From contig NZ_CP043042.1 of NCBI RefSeq assembly GCF_008122265.1, forward strand, positions 4,340,001 through 4,404,000: a stretch of 64,000 nt of DNA, given 5' to 3'. The position numbers were made by a program, and so were the translations under genes. Below, one piece after another: positions 61,962 through 64,000 of the stretch. The notes below the pieces were generated by a model. The model saw only the letters and a program-made list of their open reading frames with translations. It did no database searches and was not told the origin of the DNA. This DNA is from Marinobacter fonticola. GTDB taxonomy: Bacteria > Pseudomonadota > Gammaproteobacteria > Pseudomonadales > Oleiphilaceae. Each line of letters starts with the position of its first letter. Position 1 is the stretch's first letter.

Positions 61962-62642
61962 ATGATTAACTGGTCGGCGCTGGATACCGTGTTCCTCGAT
62001 ATGGACGGGACACTGCTGGATCTGCACTTCGACAGCCACTTCTGGCTGGTCCACCTACCCCGCCGCTACGCGGCACTCAAGTCCGTCGATCCCGACGAGG
62101 CGCGCACTTCCATCGTATCCATGATCGAGTCGGAAAAAGGTTCGCTGCAATGGTATTGCGTGGATTACTGGAGCGACCGGCTGGACGTGGACATCACCGC
62201 GCTCAAGCGAGAGGTGGCCGACCGTATTGGTTATCGGCCCCACGCCGAGTCTTTTCTTGGGGCCCTGCGTCATAGCGGCCGGCGCTGCGTCATCGTGACC
62301 AACTGCCATCCTAAACCGCTGGAGCTCAAGCTGGAGCGCACCGGCCTGGACCGGCACGTGGACCGCGTTGTCTCCACCCATGATTTGGGCCGTCCCAAAG
62401 AAGATGTGCAGTTCTGGACGGACCTGGACCGCATCGAGCCCTACGACCGGCAGCGCACGCTGATGGTGGATGACAGCCTGCCCGTACTGGAAAGTGCGCG
62501 CCGCGCCGGCATTGCCCATCTGCTCGCCATCCTGGCACCGGACAGCCAGATGCCTGAGCGCGCAGCGATCGAGAACCTACCCGGCATCCGACACTTCGAT
62601 GAAATCCTCGAACACATTCAGCCCGTCCCCACATCGAGCTGA
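61962..62642 (+). CDS. yrfG: GMP/IMP nucleotidase YrfG (HAD family)
   Basis: A 226-aa HAD phosphatase. Catalytic DMDGTLLDL (Asp pair, about residues 11-19), motif II VIVTNCHPKPLE, motif III Lys in LGRPKEDVQFW and motif IV LMVDDSLPVLESARRAG are all present. YrfG dephosphorylates GMP and IMP in Escherichia coli; gene order yrfG-hslR-hslO here is the same as in E. coli, which supports the name. Ribosome site weak. Confidence 0.93.
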   Translation: MINWSALDTVFLDMDGTLLDLHFDSHFWLVHLPRRYAALKSVDPDEARTSIVSMIESEKGSLQWYCVDYWSDRLDVDITALKREVADRIGYRPHAESFLGALRHSGRRCVIVTNCHPKPLELKLERTGLDRHVDRVVSTHDLGRPKEDVQFWTDLDRIEPYDRQRTLMVDDSLPVLESARRAGIAHLLAILAPDSQMPERAAIENLPGIRHFDEILEHIQPVPTSS

Positions 62643-62711
62643 TCGGGTTATACTGAAAGCAGGATTGACCACGCCCAACGTGATGACGTCGATATCGGCG
62701 ACTGGAGCATC

Positions 62712-63116
62712 ATGAGTTCAACGGAAACCAGCGAACGGGTGCGGCTAGACAAATGGCTCTGGGCCGCACGTTTCTACAAAACCCGAACCCTTGCCAAGGA
62801 AGCTATCGAAGGCGGCAAGGTTCACTACAACAGTCAGCGCACCAAGCCTGGCAAAGTGGTTGAGATCGGCGCGCGCCTTCGGCTACGTCTGGGGCATCAG
62901 GAAAAGGAAGTCATTATCGACGATATCAGCGATCGTCGCCGTGGCGCGCCGGAAGCCCAGGCCCTATACCACGAAACGCCGGACAGCGTAAAAAAGCGCG
63001 AAGAGCTGGCTTGGCAGCGTAAAACCATGCAAGCCGCTCGAATGCCGCCGGCGCGGCGCCCGACCAAGAAAGATCGCCGCGATATCCAACGCTTTCGCGA
63101 CCAACACGGACTGTGA
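62712..63116 (+). CDS. hslR: Hsp15 (HslR) ribosome-recycling heat-shock protein
   Basis: A 134-aa S4-domain protein. The S4 RNA-binding motif RLDKWLWAARFYKTRTLAKEAIEGGKVHYN occupies residues 9-38 and is followed by VEIGARLRLRLGHQEKEV and a basic C-terminal tail (RRPTKKDRRDIQRF). Hsp15 binds free 50S subunits carrying nascent chains after heat shock. TGGAG five bases before the ATG. The gene precedes hslO in the conserved yrfG-hslR-hslO group. Confidence 0.94.
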   Translation: MSSTETSERVRLDKWLWAARFYKTRTLAKEAIEGGKVHYNSQRTKPGKVVEIGARLRLRLGHQEKEVIIDDISDRRRGAPEAQALYHETPDSVKKREELAWQRKTMQAARMPPARRPTKKDRRDIQRFRDQHGL

Positions 63117-63196
63117 GCCTGTCGGCATGTTCGATATGATCGGCCCCACCTTTATTGTGTCCCAGTCACTTTTTTTGTCCTGCAAGAGGTCCTTTC

Positions 63197-64000
63197 ATGG
63201 CTTTGGACGACCAATTCCAACGTTTCCTGTTTGATGGCAGTCAGGTCCGCGGCGAGTGGGTGCGCCTGTCCAACAGTTTCCAGGAGATTGTTGCCCAAAC
63301 CGCCTACCCCGAACGCATTCAGCACCTGCTAGGCGAAACCCTGGCGGCCAGCGTATTGCTCAGCGGCACGCTTAAGTTCGAAGGCACTCTCTCTATTCAG
63401 GCGCAGGGTGAGGGTCCGGTACGCACCTTGCTTGCAGAATGTAGTCATGACCGGGCGATCCGCGGTATCGCGCGTTTCGAGACCCCGCCGACAGGGCGCA
63501 GCCTCGATGAGCTGCTGGGGCCTGGCCGCATGGCCATCACGATTACGCCGGACCAGGGCCAGCGCTACCAAGGGGTGGTGCCCCGGGAACACGACACGCT
63601 CAGCGAGTGCCTGGAAGATTACTTTGAACGTTCGGAGCAAATCGAAACGCGTTTATTCCTGTTCGCCGATGGAAGCCAGGCAGCCGGCTTATTGCTGCAG
63701 CGCCTGCCAGGCGACAAATCGCAGGATGAAGACCTCTGGCAGCGTGTCGGCCACTTGGCTGCCACGCTCAAAGCAGACGAACTGCTCGAACTGGATAGTG
63801 AAACAGTACTTCATCGCCTGTTTCATGAGGAAACGATACGCCTGTTCGACCCCGAGCCTGTCCGTTTTCAGTGCAGTTGCTCACGGGAACGCACCTTGGC
63901 GGCGCTCGAGTCGATTGGCAAAGAGGAGTGCTACAGCATCCTCGACGAACAGGGCAGCATCGAAATGGACTGTCAGTTTTGCCATACCCAGTACCGCTTC
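63197..64000 (+). CDS. hslO: Hsp33 (HslO) redox-regulated chaperone, cut by window end
   Basis: The first 268 residues of Hsp33. The N-terminal chaperone domain runs from MALDDQFQRFLFDGSQVRGEW with AYPERIQHLLGETLAASVLLSGTLKFEG; the C-terminal zinc switch is visible as FQCSCSRERT and DCQFCHTQYRF (CXC and CX2C), which bind zinc when reduced and unfold on oxidation to activate holdase activity. AGAGGT seven bases before the ATG. The frame is open at base 64000; only the last few residues are missing. Confidence 0.96.
   Translation, partial: MALDDQFQRFLFDGSQVRGEWVRLSNSFQEIVAQTAYPERIQHLLGETLAASVLLSGTLKFEGTLSIQAQGEGPVRTLLAECSHDRAIRGIARFETPPTGRSLDELLGPGRMAITITPDQGQRYQGVVPREHDTLSECLEDYFERSEQIETRLFLFADGSQAAGLLLQRLPGDKSQDEDLWQRVGHLAATLKADELLELDSETVLHRLFHEETIRLFDPEPVRFQCSCSRERTLAALESIGKEECYSILDEQGSIEMDCQFCHTQYRF

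Noticed and set aside
1..64000. tRNA, rRNA, CRISPR array, prophage or plasmid origin
   Set aside because: No cloverleaf, rRNA-like or regularly spaced repeat sequence and no phage structural genes were seen; the sheath and baseplate genes belong to the T6SS.

Overview
The window is about 60% GC, gene-dense and encodes an ordinary Gram-negative gammaproteobacterial core: rpoH-ftsX-ftsE-ftsY-rsmD, mutM, greB, hslR-hslO, yrfG, a complete type VI secretion (T6SS) cluster and a proteobacterial dedicated GN-sortase system. The GN-sortase/VIT-VWA substrate/PdsR/PdsS module, the DUF6316-like protein, the free-standing integrase N-terminal domain and the bacterial acyl-CoA-binding protein together suggest a marine, Marinobacter-like (Alteromonadales/Marinobacteraceae) organism. 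The genus is inference. No rRNA, tRNA or CRISPR array was seen.

Layout. 1-1.6 kb: small membrane stress protein, PlsC-like acyltransferase, DUF6316-like protein. 1.6-7.3 kb: dedicated sortase system, with sortase and its VIT/VWA substrate on the minus strand, divergent from the PdsR/PdsS two-component pair. 7.4-15.6 kb: mixed housekeeping and orphan genes (DUF4124 lipoprotein-like protein, spermidine-synthase-fold protein, Thr/Ser dehydratase, UMF1-type MFS carrier, secreted beta-helix protein, endonuclease V, periplasmic LigE-type ligase), closing with a RAYT transposase between two inverted REP hairpins.

15.7-43.1 kb: a T6SS locus on one strand, read from 43 kb down: tssB, tssC, tssE, tssF, tssG, tagH (FHA), tssJ, tssK, tssL, clpV, vasH (sigma-54 activator), tagO/vasI, tssA, tssM, PAAR, vgrG, DUF4123 adaptor, a 1191-aa VasX-like membrane effector with a MIX motif, its presumed two-TM immunity protein, and a 30-codon remnant resembling the start of that immunity gene. 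No hcp (tssD) gene lies in the window, so Hcp must come from elsewhere.

43.4-49.7 kb: accessory zone with an MFS carrier, a GlxA/AraC-type regulator, a DUF4442 thioesterase-like gene whose start abuts a 267-bp MITE (32-bp perfect terminal inverted repeats, CTAA target duplication, two internal hairpins), an acyl-CoA-binding protein, a lone integrase core-binding domain, a secreted orphan, greB, and a 400-bp gap with a terminator and a long hairpin that may belong to a small RNA. 49.7-64 kb: two-component system, hydroxypyruvate isomerase plus tartronate semialdehyde reductase (glyoxylate to glycerate), rpoH with a strong terminator, ftsX-ftsE-ftsY, rsmD, a delta-9 fatty-acid desaturase with a FabR/DesT-like operator inside its promoter, mutM (TTG start), a small membrane protein, yrfG, hslR and hslO (cut by the window end).
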